Source: Leucobacter sp. G161 (lineage in GTDB: Bacteria; Actinomycetota; Actinomycetes; Actinomycetales; Microbacteriaceae). From it: 64,000 nucleotides of DNA. A model generated the notes under the pieces. The model was not told where the DNA came from and did not search any database. It saw only the letters and a list, made by a program, of their open reading frames with translations. The translations under genes and the position numbers were made by a program. Positions within the stretch are counted from its first letter, which is position 1. Each line of letters begins with the position of its first letter. Where the stretch lies: NCBI RefSeq assembly GCF_001482305.1, contig NZ_LOHP01000065.1, positions 1 through 64,000 of the forward strand, read 5' to 3'. Of this stretch, positions 9,311 to 17,831 are shown one piece after another.

Positions 9311-9343
9311 GAGGCGTTGAGGATGACGCTCGCGGGTGCCGGG

Positions 9344-10297
9344 TCAGTCGGTCACGGGCAGGCCCGCGAGGAATGCCTTCGTCTCTGCCACGACCTCGTC
9401 ACTCTTCGTGTGATGCAGGTAGTGGTCGGCGTCGATCTCGCGCGTCACCGCATAGTCGACGGTCTCCGCCTGCGCCTCGTGCATCGCGTTCCACGTCGGG
9501 AAGTCAGGGTTCTTCGCCTGGTACATGAGCAGCAGCGGGAGATCCTTCGGGAATGTCTCGCCCGCGGCGCCGGCGAAGTTCTCCCCGAGGTGGTTGATCT
9601 CGTCGATGTAGGTGGGCGCCATCGAGTTGCGCATCGTCAGCACGTCGAGCCGCTCCCGATCCAGATCTGAGTACGCGGGGTTCCCCTCGAGCGGGCTGCC
9701 CGCGAGCGACGTGACGACCCGCATGATGCCGAGCCCCCGCAGCGCGGGGCCCGCTCCGATGATGCCGGGAACCTCGTCCATCCCCGGCTGCTCGGGCACC
9801 GAGGTGTCGATCCCGACAAACGCTGTGACCTCGTCGGGGTACGTGTTCGCATAGCGCAGGCCGTAAATCCCAGTGATCGAATGCCCCATGAGGATGTATT
9901 CCTCTGCGCCGACCGCGGCAACGGCCTCGTGGACCTCGCGCACGATGTTGTCCGTGGTGCGTGGCGTATCGGCCTGATCGCTGAGCCCGTACCCGAAGGG
10001 TTCAACGGCGATGATGCGGTATTCGTCCTCAAGCCCTGCGATCACGGGAGCGAAGTCGGCGACGGGCGAAGCGGTGCCAGCTCCGGGCGTGAGCACAATG
10101 GTCTGCTCGCCCTCGCCGAAGACTGCGACGTTCATCTGCTTCCCGTCAACCTCGACGAGTTCACCGTACGGTTCGAGGTCTGCGACCTCCTTGTTCGTGA
10201 GCACCACGTTGGCGATCGATGTCGTCGCGAGGGTCACGCCGACGAGCGCGACGACCGTGCCCAAACTGATGAGGGTGATTTTCAGGGGCTTCTTCAC
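9344..10297 (-). CDS. Membrane-anchored alpha/beta hydrolase
   Basis: The 317-residue protein starts with a lysine-rich tip and one hydrophobic segment (about residues 8-33), so the catalytic domain is probably outside the membrane. The alpha/beta-hydrolase core shows the nucleophile elbow GHSITG at 138-143 (Ser140), the upstream strand TIVLTPGAGTASP, and a late His in DADHYLHHTKSDE. It is convergent with the peptide ABC operon and divergent from nnrD. The GTG at 10297 is the start. Substrate unknown; the fold assignment is secure. Confidence 0.85.
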   Translation of the reverse strand: MKKPLKITLISLGTVVALVGVTLATTSIANVVLTNKEVADLEPYGELVEVDGKQMNVAVFGEGEQTIVLTPGAGTASPVADFAPVIAGLEDEYRIIAVEPFGYGLSDQADTPRTTDNIVREVHEAVAAVGAEEYILMGHSITGIYGLRYANTYPDEVTAFVGIDTSVPEQPGMDEVPGIIGAGPALRGLGIMRVVTSLAGSPLEGNPAYSDLDRERLDVLTMRNSMAPTYIDEINHLGENFAGAAGETFPKDLPLLLMYQAKNPDFPTWNAMHEAQAETVDYAVTREIDADHYLHHTKSDEVVAETKAFLAGLPVTD

Positions 10298-10461
10298 GGA
10301 GACCTTTTCGTTCGGCAGCGGATGCGGTGAAGGGTTAACTGTGTCATGGCTCGGGCGAATTGGCCTGGGAAATACCCGGGCAGGGTGCAGAACAGTCGCG
10401 GGTTACGCTGGAGGCGTGCCGTCGTTTCGTTGCTTCGGTGCGTCGCGAGATGAGGGGTGTC

Positions 10462-11370
10462 ATGGGAGAACCGACGACGTGGACAGCCGGGGACGCTGAG
10501 GGGTTTCTCGCTGCGCCGGGCCGTGACACCCATAAGTACTCGCGCGGCGTGCTCGGCCTACGCACCGGGTCCGCCGCGTATCCGGGCGCTGCCGTGCTCG
10601 GCGCCGAGGCCGCGTGGCGCACAGGCATCGGGCTGGTCCAGTTCTCGCCGCAGCTCGAGGACGCCGAGCCAGCGTTCGGACTGCCCTCCCCCGCAGCGGC
10701 AGTCCTCGCCCGACGCCCGGAGACCGTCGTGTCCGAGGTGACGGGGCGCTGCGACGCGTGGCTCATTGGCAGCGGAACCGACCCCCGATTGCGGACGGCT
10801 GCCGAGCAGGCCGCATTGGAAGCGCTGCTGTCGGAGAGGAACCCGGTGGTCATTGATGCCGGCGCGCTCGATCTCGGCGCGGTCCGGTCGACCGAGCGCC
10901 GTCGCACCGCGCCCGCAATCCTGACTCCACACGCCGGTGAGTTCGCTGCCCTCTGGAATGCGCTGGAGGCGCCGCGCCCCACGTCGAACGCGGACGCGGC
11001 CGCAGACCTTGCGCGGCGCCTCGACGCGACGGTGCTCCTCAAAGGATCGATCACGATCGCCGCGGCGCCCGACGGCACGATCCTCCGGGTGGGGCCCGCT
11101 ACCCCCTGGCTGGCCGCGGCTGGCACTGGCGACGTGCTCGCCGGGATCCTCGGCGCGCTCACGGCGAGCCACGCTGACGCGGTCCGCGCGAATCCGGCGC
11201 TCCTGGCGGAGCTCGGTGCTACGGCTGCGCTCGTGCACGATGCGGCCGCGCGGATCGCGGCGAACGATCCACACGGCCCACACTCCACGTCGGGCACCCC
11301 GATCACCGCGCTCGACGTGGCGGGCGCTATTCCCGCGGCGGTCGGGCGGCTGCGGGAGGCACGGGGCTGA
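10462..11370 (+). CDS. nnrD: ADP-dependent NAD(P)H-hydrate dehydratase
   Basis: This is the cytoplasmic metabolite-repair enzyme that dehydrates damaged NADHX/NADPHX using ADP or ATP. The 302-residue protein is the stand-alone YjeF C-terminal (ribokinase-like) domain, with KYSRGVLGLRTGS at the N-terminus, the GRCDAWLIGSGTD strand, an ILTPHAGEF motif and the catalytic AGTGDVLAG loop (Asp224). No epimerase half is attached. The ATG at 10462 has GAGGGG upstream; earlier in-frame starts lack this. Its last 44 bp overlap the 3' end of the convergent TetR gene. Confidence 0.88.
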   Translation: MGEPTTWTAGDAEGFLAAPGRDTHKYSRGVLGLRTGSAAYPGAAVLGAEAAWRTGIGLVQFSPQLEDAEPAFGLPSPAAAVLARRPETVVSEVTGRCDAWLIGSGTDPRLRTAAEQAALEALLSERNPVVIDAGALDLGAVRSTERRRTAPAILTPHAGEFAALWNALEAPRPTSNADAAADLARRLDATVLLKGSITIAAAPDGTILRVGPATPWLAAAGTGDVLAGILGALTASHADAVRANPALLAELGATAALVHDAAARIAANDPHGPHSTSGTPITALDVAGAIPAAVGRLREARG

Positions 11371-12025
11371 GTACTCCGCTGAGCGCAGCGAGCACTGTGT
11401 CCCGGCGCAGTCGGGCAGGATCGTCGGCAAATGCTCCCTGCAACACCGACCCGACATGGGCGGCAGTGACCACCCTGGCGGCCTCCTCGACATCGGGCAG
11501 CAGCGCCCCGCCAACCGCATCGGCAATCTGGGTGAGCACGGGAATGAAGCCCGCTTGGAACGCCTCGCCGTGCTCGCGCAGCACCGCGCTCAGCGCCGGG
11601 TCCGCCGCCGCGCGCAAGCCATACAGTGCTCGCAACGCGTACCACTGGGCGTCGGCTGGGATGACGGCGAGCAACTCGTCGACGACCGCCTCGAGCGTGC
11701 CACCGGCCTCGCTGTCAGCGAGCCCCATCGGTCGAGGCGCCACCGCGTGGCTGCGCAGGCGCTCGATGAGGGCAGCGGTTTTCCGTTCGTACAGCGCAAA
11801 GAACACGTCATCGACCGTGCGGAAGTTTGAGTAGAACGCACCGCGCGTGAAGCCCGCGCGCGCACAGATTTCGTCGATCGAGGCGCTCGGCGTGCCATGC
11901 TCGGCGAAGAGCGCTTCCGCCGCGTCGATGATCGCCGCACGCGTGTGCGCTCTGGCTCGTCGCTTCGGCGCCGCGCCCTCGTGAGGCTCAGTGCCACCTG
12001 AGAGTTTTGGCTCGACCTTCGACAT
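11327..12025 (-). CDS. TetR-family transcriptional regulator
   Basis: The 232-residue regulator has an N-terminal helix-turn-helix (AAIIDAAEALFAEHG, then IDEICARAGFTRGAFYSNF), the canonical TetR DNA-binding domain at about residues 25-75, and an all-helical ligand domain after it. The ATG at 12025 was chosen for its GGGGAGGAA Shine-Dalgarno; an ATG ten codons upstream is possible. It is divergent from the 3-hydroxyacyl-CoA dehydrogenase gene across 95 bp that holds a 35-bp inverted repeat. Control of that dehydrogenase and of itself is the simplest inference, with an acyl-CoA-type ligand as a guess. Confidence 0.9.
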   Translation of the reverse strand: MSKVEPKLSGGTEPHEGAAPKRRARAHTRAAIIDAAEALFAEHGTPSASIDEICARAGFTRGAFYSNFRTVDDVFFALYERKTAALIERLRSHAVAPRPMGLADSEAGGTLEAVVDELLAVIPADAQWYALRALYGLRAAADPALSAVLREHGEAFQAGFIPVLTQIADAVGGALLPDVEEAARVVTAAHVGSVLQGAFADDPARLRRDTVLAALSGVLSPVPPAAARPPRE

Positions 12026-12046
12026 TTCCTCCCCTTCGCCGCAATC

Positions 12047-12081
12047 TCGATACATAATGAATTCAGTAGAAACTGTATCGA
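12047..12081. promoter_or_regulatory. Inverted repeat between TetR and hydroxyacyl-CoA dehydrogenase genes
   Basis: TCGATACA (12047-12054) and TGTATCGA (12074-12081) are perfect 8-bp arms separated by 19 bp containing GAATTC. The site lies between divergent starts at 12025 and 12121, as expected for a shared TetR operator. Confidence 0.55.
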
Positions 12082-12120
12082 ATACTCACGGTGAGCACAT
12101 CACCAGGAACGAGGGATCCC

Positions 12121-12996
12121 ATGCAATTCGCACTTCCAGCAGACGCAGCACAGCGGCCGATCGTCATCGTCGGCGGCGGCACCCTCGGGCGCCGCATCGC
12201 CGCGGTCTTCGCATCGGGCGGAGCTGACGTACGGATCGCCGACCTGCAGGAGGCCCAGCGCACTGGCGCACTCGAATACGTCGAGGCAACCGTGCCCGAG
12301 CTCACCGCTCGACTCGAATCGCAGGGCATCTCGGCAACGGCCGGAACCGTCACTGCCGTGGCAGACGTCGAGTCGGCGCTCCCCGGAGCGTGGCTCGTCG
12401 TCGAGGCAGTTCCCGAGCGACTCGACATCAAGCGCCCGCTCTTCGGCACACTGGACCGGCTCGCTGACGCAGACGCGTTGCTCGCCACGAACTCGTCCTC
12501 CTACGCATCGAGCAACGTCATCGACGAGGTCTCGAACCCGGAGCGCGTCTTTAACATGCACTTCGCCATGCCACCGCAGAGCATGGCCGTCGAGCTCATG
12601 AGCGACGGCCACACGACCGAGGGCCTCCTCGAAGCCGTTGCAGGCGAGCTCAAGCGCTTCGGGCTCGCGCCGTTCATCGCGCACGCCGAAAGCACGGGCT
12701 TCATCTTCAACCGCATTTGGGCTGCCATCAAACGCGAATCTCTCGCAGTGGTCGCCGCTGGCGTCAGCACCCCCGAGGACGTCGACGCGATCATGCAGGC
12801 CAACATGGGCATCGCGGTCGGCCCGTTCGCGCTCATGGATCAGGTCGGACTCGACGTCGTGCTCGACATCGAACAGCACTACGCCGACGAGAACCCGCAC
12901 CTTCCCGAGGCACCGCGCGAGCTCCTGAAGACCTACGTTGCGGCGGGCAAGCTCGGCCGCAAGACCGGCGAGGGCTTCTACAGCTACGACAAGTAG
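12121..12996 (+). CDS. 3-hydroxyacyl-CoA dehydrogenase family protein
   Basis: The 291-residue NAD-dependent enzyme oxidises 3-hydroxyacyl-CoA (or 3-hydroxybutyryl-CoA) to the ketone. The N-terminal Rossmann motif is IVGGGTLGRRIAAVFASGG, followed by the family block VVEAVPERLDIKRPLFGTLD and ATNSSSYASS, then the catalytic region FNMHFAMPPQSM. The C-terminal helical dimer domain ends in KLGRKTGEGFYSY, diagnostic for this family. The ATG at 12121 has GAGGG seven bases upstream, preferred over the GTG at 12091. It is a single-domain enzyme without a crotonase fusion. A strong terminator follows. Confidence 0.88.
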   Translation: MQFALPADAAQRPIVIVGGGTLGRRIAAVFASGGADVRIADLQEAQRTGALEYVEATVPELTARLESQGISATAGTVTAVADVESALPGAWLVVEAVPERLDIKRPLFGTLDRLADADALLATNSSSYASSNVIDEVSNPERVFNMHFAMPPQSMAVELMSDGHTTEGLLEAVAGELKRFGLAPFIAHAESTGFIFNRIWAAIKRESLAVVAAGVSTPEDVDAIMQANMGIAVGPFALMDQVGLDVVLDIEQHYADENPHLPEAPRELLKTYVAAGKLGRKTGEGFYSYDK

Positions 12997-13006
12997 CCGA
13001 TGACAC

Positions 13007-13047
13007 CGGGTGCGATCGCCAGCCTTCCTGGTCGGCGATCGCACCCG
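13007..13047. terminator. Bidirectional terminator between convergent genes
   Basis: A perfect 14-bp stem (CGGGTGCGATCGCC with GGCGATCGCACCCG) encloses a 13-nt loop. It lies between the dehydrogenase stop at 12996 and the end of the leftward operon at 13063, so it can serve both. Confidence 0.8.
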
Positions 13048-13062
13048 ACTCACGCACCCCGT

Positions 13063-13407
13063 TTACTCCTCCGGATGGAACGTCAGCACGAGCTGTGCAT
13101 CCTCGATCGCGTGCACCTCGTGCACGACATCTCCAGCGGCACGCACGAGCGCGCCCTGCCCGAGTTCGTGCGCGTGGCCTCCAATGTCCATAGTGACGCG
13201 TCCGGAAGCCACATGGATGAGCACCGGAACTCCAGAGACATGCTCGGCGAGCGTGACACCGGCCGGGATATTCAGTGTCCGTACGCGGAGCCGGTCGCCG
13301 TCGAACACCCTCCCGACACTCACCCGCCCCTCACGCGTCGGCGCGAGGGAGACAAGCGCCGGGATGCCGGTTGCGAGGATATCGAAATCATCCGCGTGGT
13401 CAATCAT
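13063..13407 (-). CDS. Cupin-domain protein
   Basis: The 114-residue single-domain protein has beta-barrel cupin motifs: IPAGVTLAEHVSGVPVLIHVASGRVTM, then GGHAHELGQGALVRAAGDVVHEVHAIED. Candidate metal ligands are the His residues of AEH and of VVHEVHA. Small cupins of this type bind metals or act as sensors; no reaction can be assigned. It is the last gene of the leftward block that begins at the iron box, 35 bp after the Crp/Fnr-like gene, and may be part of the same transcript. Confidence 0.75.
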   Translation of the reverse strand: MIDHADDFDILATGIPALVSLAPTREGRVSVGRVFDGDRLRVRTLNIPAGVTLAEHVSGVPVLIHVASGRVTMDIGGHAHELGQGALVRAAGDVVHEVHAIEDAQLVLTFHPEE

Positions 13408-13442
13408 ACGTGTGTGCTCTTTCTGTTGCTGGGGCGGCCCGT

Positions 13443-14084
13443 TTAGAGGAGCCGCACCCGTTTGCGTTCAACCTCAATGAGGGTTTCGTCTTGCATGCGT
13501 CGCAGTTCACGCATGAGCGCTTTCGGGTTCACTCCAAGGTAGTCTGCCCAGTCAGCTCGCGAATACGGGAGGAGAATCTCGCCCTCACTGGAACGGCCAA
13601 AGGACTCGAGCGACATGAGGATCCTGTTACGCAATCTCGGCTCCGCAAGCAGATTCAGACGCACGCTGAGGTGCACGAGTTTCTTTGACATCTCCTGCAC
13701 GAGGTTCGCGTGCAATCGGGCTGCACCACGCTGGCTCGCCCCGAGCAGCCGGCCCCGGTGGAGGAGCAGAACCTCGGCGTCGGTGAGCGCGACGATTTCC
13801 ACCGGCGAGGGGCCGTCGCTCATGACCACAGCTTCCGCAAACGAGTCCCCCGGACCGAACCGCTCGACGATTTGTGTATTGCTGCCGCGGGGCACCGTCG
13901 CTTGGACGGCGCCGGTAAGCATGACCGGGAAGAAACTCATCCGCTCCCCGATGCGGATGATTGCCTCTCCCTGCCGATAGCTCTGGGTGATCGCACGGAC
14001 TGATTCGAGGAGTCCCGCGTGTTCCTCGCGCGGAATGCCCGCAAATACGCGGGAGCGATAGGTTGCGGCTGCGTGGTTCGCCAT
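13443..14084 (-). CDS. Crp/Fnr-like transcriptional regulator without cysteines
   Basis: The protein is 213 residues from the ATG at 14084, which has AGGAGAGG just upstream; a GTG at 14096 that overlaps the ATPase stop is an alternative. The N-terminal cyclic-nucleotide-binding-like barrel contains YRQGEAIIRIGERMSFFPVMLTG and ERFGPGDSFAEAVVMSDG. A dimer helix and a C-terminal winged helix (YSRADWADYLGVNPKALMRELRRMQDE) follow. No cysteine is present, so an Fnr-type Fe-S cluster is impossible. It is co-transcribed behind the NitT/TauT-type ABC genes and may regulate the block in response to a bound ligand. Confidence 0.85.
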   Translation of the reverse strand: MANHAAATYRSRVFAGIPREEHAGLLESVRAITQSYRQGEAIIRIGERMSFFPVMLTGAVQATVPRGSNTQIVERFGPGDSFAEAVVMSDGPSPVEIVALTDAEVLLLHRGRLLGASQRGAARLHANLVQEMSKKLVHLSVRLNLLAEPRLRNRILMSLESFGRSSEGEILLPYSRADWADYLGVNPKALMRELRRMQDETLIEVERKRVRLL

Positions 14085-14092
14085 GCCTCTCC

Positions 14093-14698
14093 TCACTTCT
14101 TGCCGTCACTGGACGAGAGCGTGAGCGTGTGTGCGTCGAGCAGTCCCGCGTCGTCACGACCGTGCGTCGCGGCAAGCACCGTCCGGCCTGCCGTGCGAGA
14201 CCTGAGGTACCCAACGACTGTGTGTTTCGTATCCCAGTCGAGTCCGGTGAAGGGTTCATCGAGCAGGATCAGTGTGCTCGGAGCGAGCACCGCACACGCG
14301 AGCGACACCCGGCGACGCATACCGCCAGATAGCTCACGCACAGGCTGCGCAAGCGAGCGCTCGGGCAACAGTTCAGAGAGCTCCTCACGAATCCACGGCT
14401 TCGAGACGCGGCGGTCCGGGTGAACGAGCGCGACGTTCTCCACTGGGTTCAGTGTTTCACTCAGGCGATCTTCTTGGAACATCACCGAGAGTGCCCTCGG
14501 GTCAACACCCAAGATACGGCCGCTATCAGCCTGTTCGAGGCCCATCATGAGCCTGAGCAGGCTCGTCTTGCCGACTCCAGACGGACCCATGAGACAATAC
14601 CTGCCACCTGCGTCGAGCCGGAAGCTCACGTTATCAAGCACCTGGTGTAGTCCGAAGCGCTTCGACAGCCCGTCAACACGGATGTCCCCCACTATCAC
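14093..14698 (-). CDS. ABC transporter ATP-binding protein (NitT/TauT type)
   Basis: The compact 201-residue ATPase has Walker A GPSGVGKT at 38-45, signature LSGGMRRR, Walker B LILLDEP with the D-loop TGLD, and the H-loop in LAATHGRDD. It is shorter than the usual ~250-residue SsuB/NrtD-type proteins because the C-terminal tail is missing. The GTG at 14698 was chosen: AAGGAG is upstream and GTGA overlaps the permease stop. It energises the permease and lipoprotein encoded upstream in the same operon. Confidence 0.9.
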   Translation of the reverse strand: MIVGDIRVDGLSKRFGLHQVLDNVSFRLDAGGRYCLMGPSGVGKTSLLRLMMGLEQADSGRILGVDPRALSVMFQEDRLSETLNPVENVALVHPDRRVSKPWIREELSELLPERSLAQPVRELSGGMRRRVSLACAVLAPSTLILLDEPFTGLDWDTKHTVVGYLRSRTAGRTVLAATHGRDDAGLLDAHTLTLSSSDGKK

Positions 14699-15804
14699 TG
14701 CTCCTTCCCCAGCCAGCCGCCGCACGGGCGCGAACACCAGCGCAGCACAAGCATCACTAGTCGTTCACAGAGGACGCTCAACACCATGACAACCACCGTC
14801 CACGCAAACAGGGTCGGCGTATCGAGAAACGTCTTCGCGGTAAACAGCTCCTTGCCGATAGACCCTGTGGTCGTCGCAAACAGCTCTGCCATGATCCCCG
14901 CCCGCCAGCTCATCCCCACGCCCACTTTGCATGCGTTGGTGAGGAACGGCATGAATGCAGGCCGTGACAGATACCAGAAGCGCTTCCACTTGGAGAGACG
15001 AAAGACCCGAGCCCGCTCAAGATCCAGCACGCTCACCGCCCCCAGCCCAGTCAGCATGCTCGTGTACACGAGCGGCAACACGATAAGAAACGCGAGCCAT
15101 GAGGTGAGCGCCTGGCCACCGAGCCAGATGAGCAGCATGATGATGAAGGACACCACCGGAACTGTCTTGATCACGGACATGAACGGCGCGAGGAGTTCAC
15201 GGAACCACTGCAGGCGGTGGCCAACGACAGCAAGAAGAATCCCTGCGGCAAGCGCGGCGCAGAAGCCGAGCACGATACGCCCGAGCGACGACCCGGCGAT
15301 ACCCCAGAATGCCGGTTCGGCGGCCGCGGCGATGAGTGCTTCCAACGTGCGGATTGGGCCCGCCAGCAGGAGCCGGTTGTCGACGATTTGGTCCGTGAGC
15401 TCCCACAGACCCAACCAAAACAGCACAATCGCAGTCTTGCGGAGATACCAGGATCGGCCGCGTGACACCGGCGTCCGGCCGCGGGTGCGCTCGACGTTGT
15501 TCGCGCTGGCGAGGGGCGAGAGTCCTTGCGCCGAAGCGGCGTCTGCGGCTGCCCTGGCCTGGTCAGTTCCTTCGGTCGTGCTGCCTGTGTGGTGAACCAC
15601 CGTTCCCGCTGACTGCATCGCTGCGACGAGGTCGCGCGGATCGGTACCATTCGCGACGAGTTCGCGGAGCACGGGAAGCATCGCAGAGGGGTCAATACCC
15701 GCCGGCGCGTGTGCGCGCATGAGCGCGAAGAGTTCTCCGTCACTCCACTGCGCGTTCCGCGCTCCCGCTGCACCGCTGGTGGCTGTCTCGGGTGTGTCTC
15801 TCAC
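14695..15804 (-). CDS. ABC transporter permease (NitT/TauT type) with long N-terminal extension
   Basis: At 369 residues this is about 110-120 longer than standard SsuC/TauC-type permeases. Residues 1-120 are soluble, partly helical (LFALMRAHAPAGIDPSAMLPVLRELVANG) and then Ala/Thr-rich. Membrane spans begin near residue 124, and the EAA-loop region lies around RARVFRLSKWKRFWYLSRPAFMP. The start overlaps the lipoprotein stop (GTGA), which supports the long form as translated. The role of the extension is unknown; a regulatory or partner-binding domain is inferred. Confidence 0.88.
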   Translation of the reverse strand: MRDTPETATSGAAGARNAQWSDGELFALMRAHAPAGIDPSAMLPVLRELVANGTDPRDLVAAMQSAGTVVHHTGSTTEGTDQARAAADAASAQGLSPLASANNVERTRGRTPVSRGRSWYLRKTAIVLFWLGLWELTDQIVDNRLLLAGPIRTLEALIAAAAEPAFWGIAGSSLGRIVLGFCAALAAGILLAVVGHRLQWFRELLAPFMSVIKTVPVVSFIIMLLIWLGGQALTSWLAFLIVLPLVYTSMLTGLGAVSVLDLERARVFRLSKWKRFWYLSRPAFMPFLTNACKVGVGMSWRAGIMAELFATTTGSIGKELFTAKTFLDTPTLFAWTVVVMVLSVLCERLVMLVLRWCSRPCGGWLGKEQ

Positions 15805-16973
15805 GAGGCGTCCGCCGACACCCGGTCGCTCTCGGTGAGCGTCGGTAGGTCCAGTTCGAGTGCACCGATTGGGGGCATGTAGTAGAACCCGTTGTCGGGG
15901 AGCGAACCGCCTACCGCTGCCGGGTTTTGCGAGTAGATCGCCGACAGAAATCCCGCGAGCGAATCGTGCATCACTTCACCTGTGAGACTCACGAGGCTGC
16001 AGAAGGGCATTGCGGCCGCGGCCACCTCATTGTTCAGGAACGTTCCGAGTTCCTCCTGCACCGCAGCCGCGGCCTCAATGTTGTCGAGAGTAAAATCGAC
16101 TGAGGATCCCGCTTGCTGCAGGTATTCGATGACTGCGGATTCGTGTTGTTCCAGGAACGCACGGTTCACGATGGTGTGGGTCGTCACGGCCTGCGATCGA
16201 TTCGTGTTCGACGGCATCTCGTCCCACGCGGCCGTGAGGTCGACCGGCGTAAACAGTTCGTCGACCATGGTGCGGGCGAGTTCGACAAAGGGCTGCGGCA
16301 ATACGGCTACGCAGTTCTCCTCGCTCTGGAGCAGGTTGAGGACTTCGAACGGGGTCGCCCGATACGACATGTCGACGTCGTTGCCGAGACCATATCCGTC
16401 GAGCACTGTCGCAATCGTAAATTCTGGCGTGCCGTGTTGCCCGATCGAGTAGACAGTTCTGCCTCGCAGATCATTCATGCTGGTGATGGTCGGGTCGGTG
16501 GTTGCGACGTAGAGCACCCCGAGGTTGCCGACGTTAATCACCCGCACTTCGGTATTGATGTCGTCGTTGTTGTAGAGCACGGCGCCGATGTTCGAGGGGA
16601 GCGTGACAATGTCAAATTCACCCCGGTTGAAGCGAGCTGCCAGCGTTGCGAAGTCGATCCCAGTCACCTCGAATTCAAATGAGTGGTAGGTGTTCCCCGC
16701 CTGTGCCGCGAGAAGAAACTGGCTCAGCCCCATCGACGGCGGCCCGAGGATGAGTCCGACCCGCACGTCGACCGGGTCGAGACTTCCCATGAGTGGCCGG
16801 TTTTCGATGCGGGGCGGTCCTCCTGTCACCGGTGCTGGGTCTCGGGGCGTCCTTGCTGCGCATGCGGTCAGCATGTTGAGCGAAGTGAGCGCCCCGAGCG
16901 CCCCCAGGAATCTCCTGCGGGTGACCGTCTGCGAAGACCGCCGCTCGGCGTCGGGGAGGTTACTCGGCAGCAT
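15801..16973 (-). CDS. ABC transporter substrate-binding lipoprotein (NMT1/NitT/TauT-like)
   Basis: The 390-residue receptor has a twin-arginine-like TRRRFLG start, a hydrophobic segment and the lipobox LTAC (Cys38), so it is exported and lipid-anchored. The mature part fits the NMT1-like family: DVRVGLILGPPSMGLSQFLLA, FNRGEFDIVTLPSNIGAVL, and a hinge region near LRGRTVYSIGQHGTPEFT. Family members bind nitrate, sulfonates, bicarbonate or pyrimidine precursors; the ligand here is not evident. The ATG at 16973 overlaps the end of the methyltransferase gene by 14 bp. Its position under an iron box makes an iron-related ligand an attractive inference. Confidence 0.87.
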   Translation of the reverse strand: MLPSNLPDAERRSSQTVTRRRFLGALGALTSLNMLTACAARTPRDPAPVTGGPPRIENRPLMGSLDPVDVRVGLILGPPSMGLSQFLLAAQAGNTYHSFEFEVTGIDFATLAARFNRGEFDIVTLPSNIGAVLYNNDDINTEVRVINVGNLGVLYVATTDPTITSMNDLRGRTVYSIGQHGTPEFTIATVLDGYGLGNDVDMSYRATPFEVLNLLQSEENCVAVLPQPFVELARTMVDELFTPVDLTAAWDEMPSNTNRSQAVTTHTIVNRAFLEQHESAVIEYLQQAGSSVDFTLDNIEAAAAVQEELGTFLNNEVAAAAMPFCSLVSLTGEVMHDSLAGFLSAIYSQNPAAVGGSLPDNGFYYMPPIGALELDLPTLTESDRVSADAS

Positions 16974-17784
16974 GGGTCGATGAGCCGGGCTTGACCGCCA
17001 CGATCCCCACAGCGATAAGTGCGTCTCGGTGACGCGTGAATGTGCGCCGCATCGCGAGCACGCGCTTGCGCTCTGCTGGCATCCTGAGGACGTTGCCCGC
17101 GAAGCGTGCCGCACCGCCCAAGCCTTCGTCGGCTATGATTCGGCTGGGCTGGAGAAGCCGCATCGGCGCGAAGTGGGTTGCTTCGTGTACCTCGAAGCCG
17201 ACGTCTTCGAGCAGCCCCCGCCACTCCATGTTGGTGAGGGGACGAGCGTTCACCTTGATCGACTGCGCGAGAGCTCGCTGAATGTCCTTCTTGGTGTCCT
17301 CGGGAAGCCCGTCAGGGGTGAGCCCGAGTTCGTGAATGACGTAGCGGCCACCGGGCCGAAGTACGCGAAGCGCCTCGGCCATCATGTCGCGTTTCGACCG
17401 GTCAGCCTGCATGGTGAGCATAGCTTCACCGAACACGACGTCTGCGCTGCCGTCCTCAAGACCCGTGTCGGCCGCGTCAGCTTGCAGGACCGCCCCGTCG
17501 AGCCCGAGCTTCCGATTTACCTGAGCGACCGCCGCTGGGTCGCTGTCAACTCCTCGGTATGAGCCGGGTTGCCGCCTCACAATCGCGCTCGCAGTGTGGC
17601 CGAGCCCGGGAGCGAGTTCGACGACGTCACTCCCCGCGATCTGCGCCGCATCGAGCATGCGCTCGGTGAGCTCACGGCCGCCGGGGCGGAGCACTCGTTT
17701 GCCCAGTTTGGCGAGCAGCCAATGCCCAGCCATGGTAGCGACAGGGCGATCATGTTCCGGAAGGACTGCTGGTGTGCGATTCAT
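16960..17784 (-). CDS. Class I SAM-dependent methyltransferase
   Basis: The 274-residue cytoplasmic protein has SAM-binding motif I (VVELAPGLGHTA), the acidic residue after strand 2 (GVDSDPAAV), motif II (DAADTGLEDGSADVVFGEAML) and the motif III block LRVLRPGGRYVIHELGL. The layout matches the Methyltransf_11 group of small-molecule enzymes. It starts 47 bp after the stop of the large surface protein gene and overlaps the lipoprotein gene, so it sits inside the putative iron-regulated operon. Modification of an imported compound such as a tetrapyrrole or siderophore is a guess. Confidence 0.85.
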   Translation of the reverse strand: MNRTPAVLPEHDRPVATMAGHWLLAKLGKRVLRPGGRELTERMLDAAQIAGSDVVELAPGLGHTASAIVRRQPGSYRGVDSDPAAVAQVNRKLGLDGAVLQADAADTGLEDGSADVVFGEAMLTMQADRSKRDMMAEALRVLRPGGRYVIHELGLTPDGLPEDTKKDIQRALAQSIKVNARPLTNMEWRGLLEDVGFEVHEATHFAPMRLLQPSRIIADEGLGGAARFAGNVLRMPAERKRVLAMRRTFTRHRDALIAVGIVAVKPGSSTHAAE

Positions 17785-17831
17785 GAGAAATTCCTTACTG
17801 TGAGAGAAAGTGAAGTGTGGCGCAGGGCTCG

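Noticed and set aside
13443-14084. Fnr-type oxygen sensor
   Set aside because: There is no cysteine to bind an Fe-S cluster, so only Crp/Fnr-like membership is claimed.
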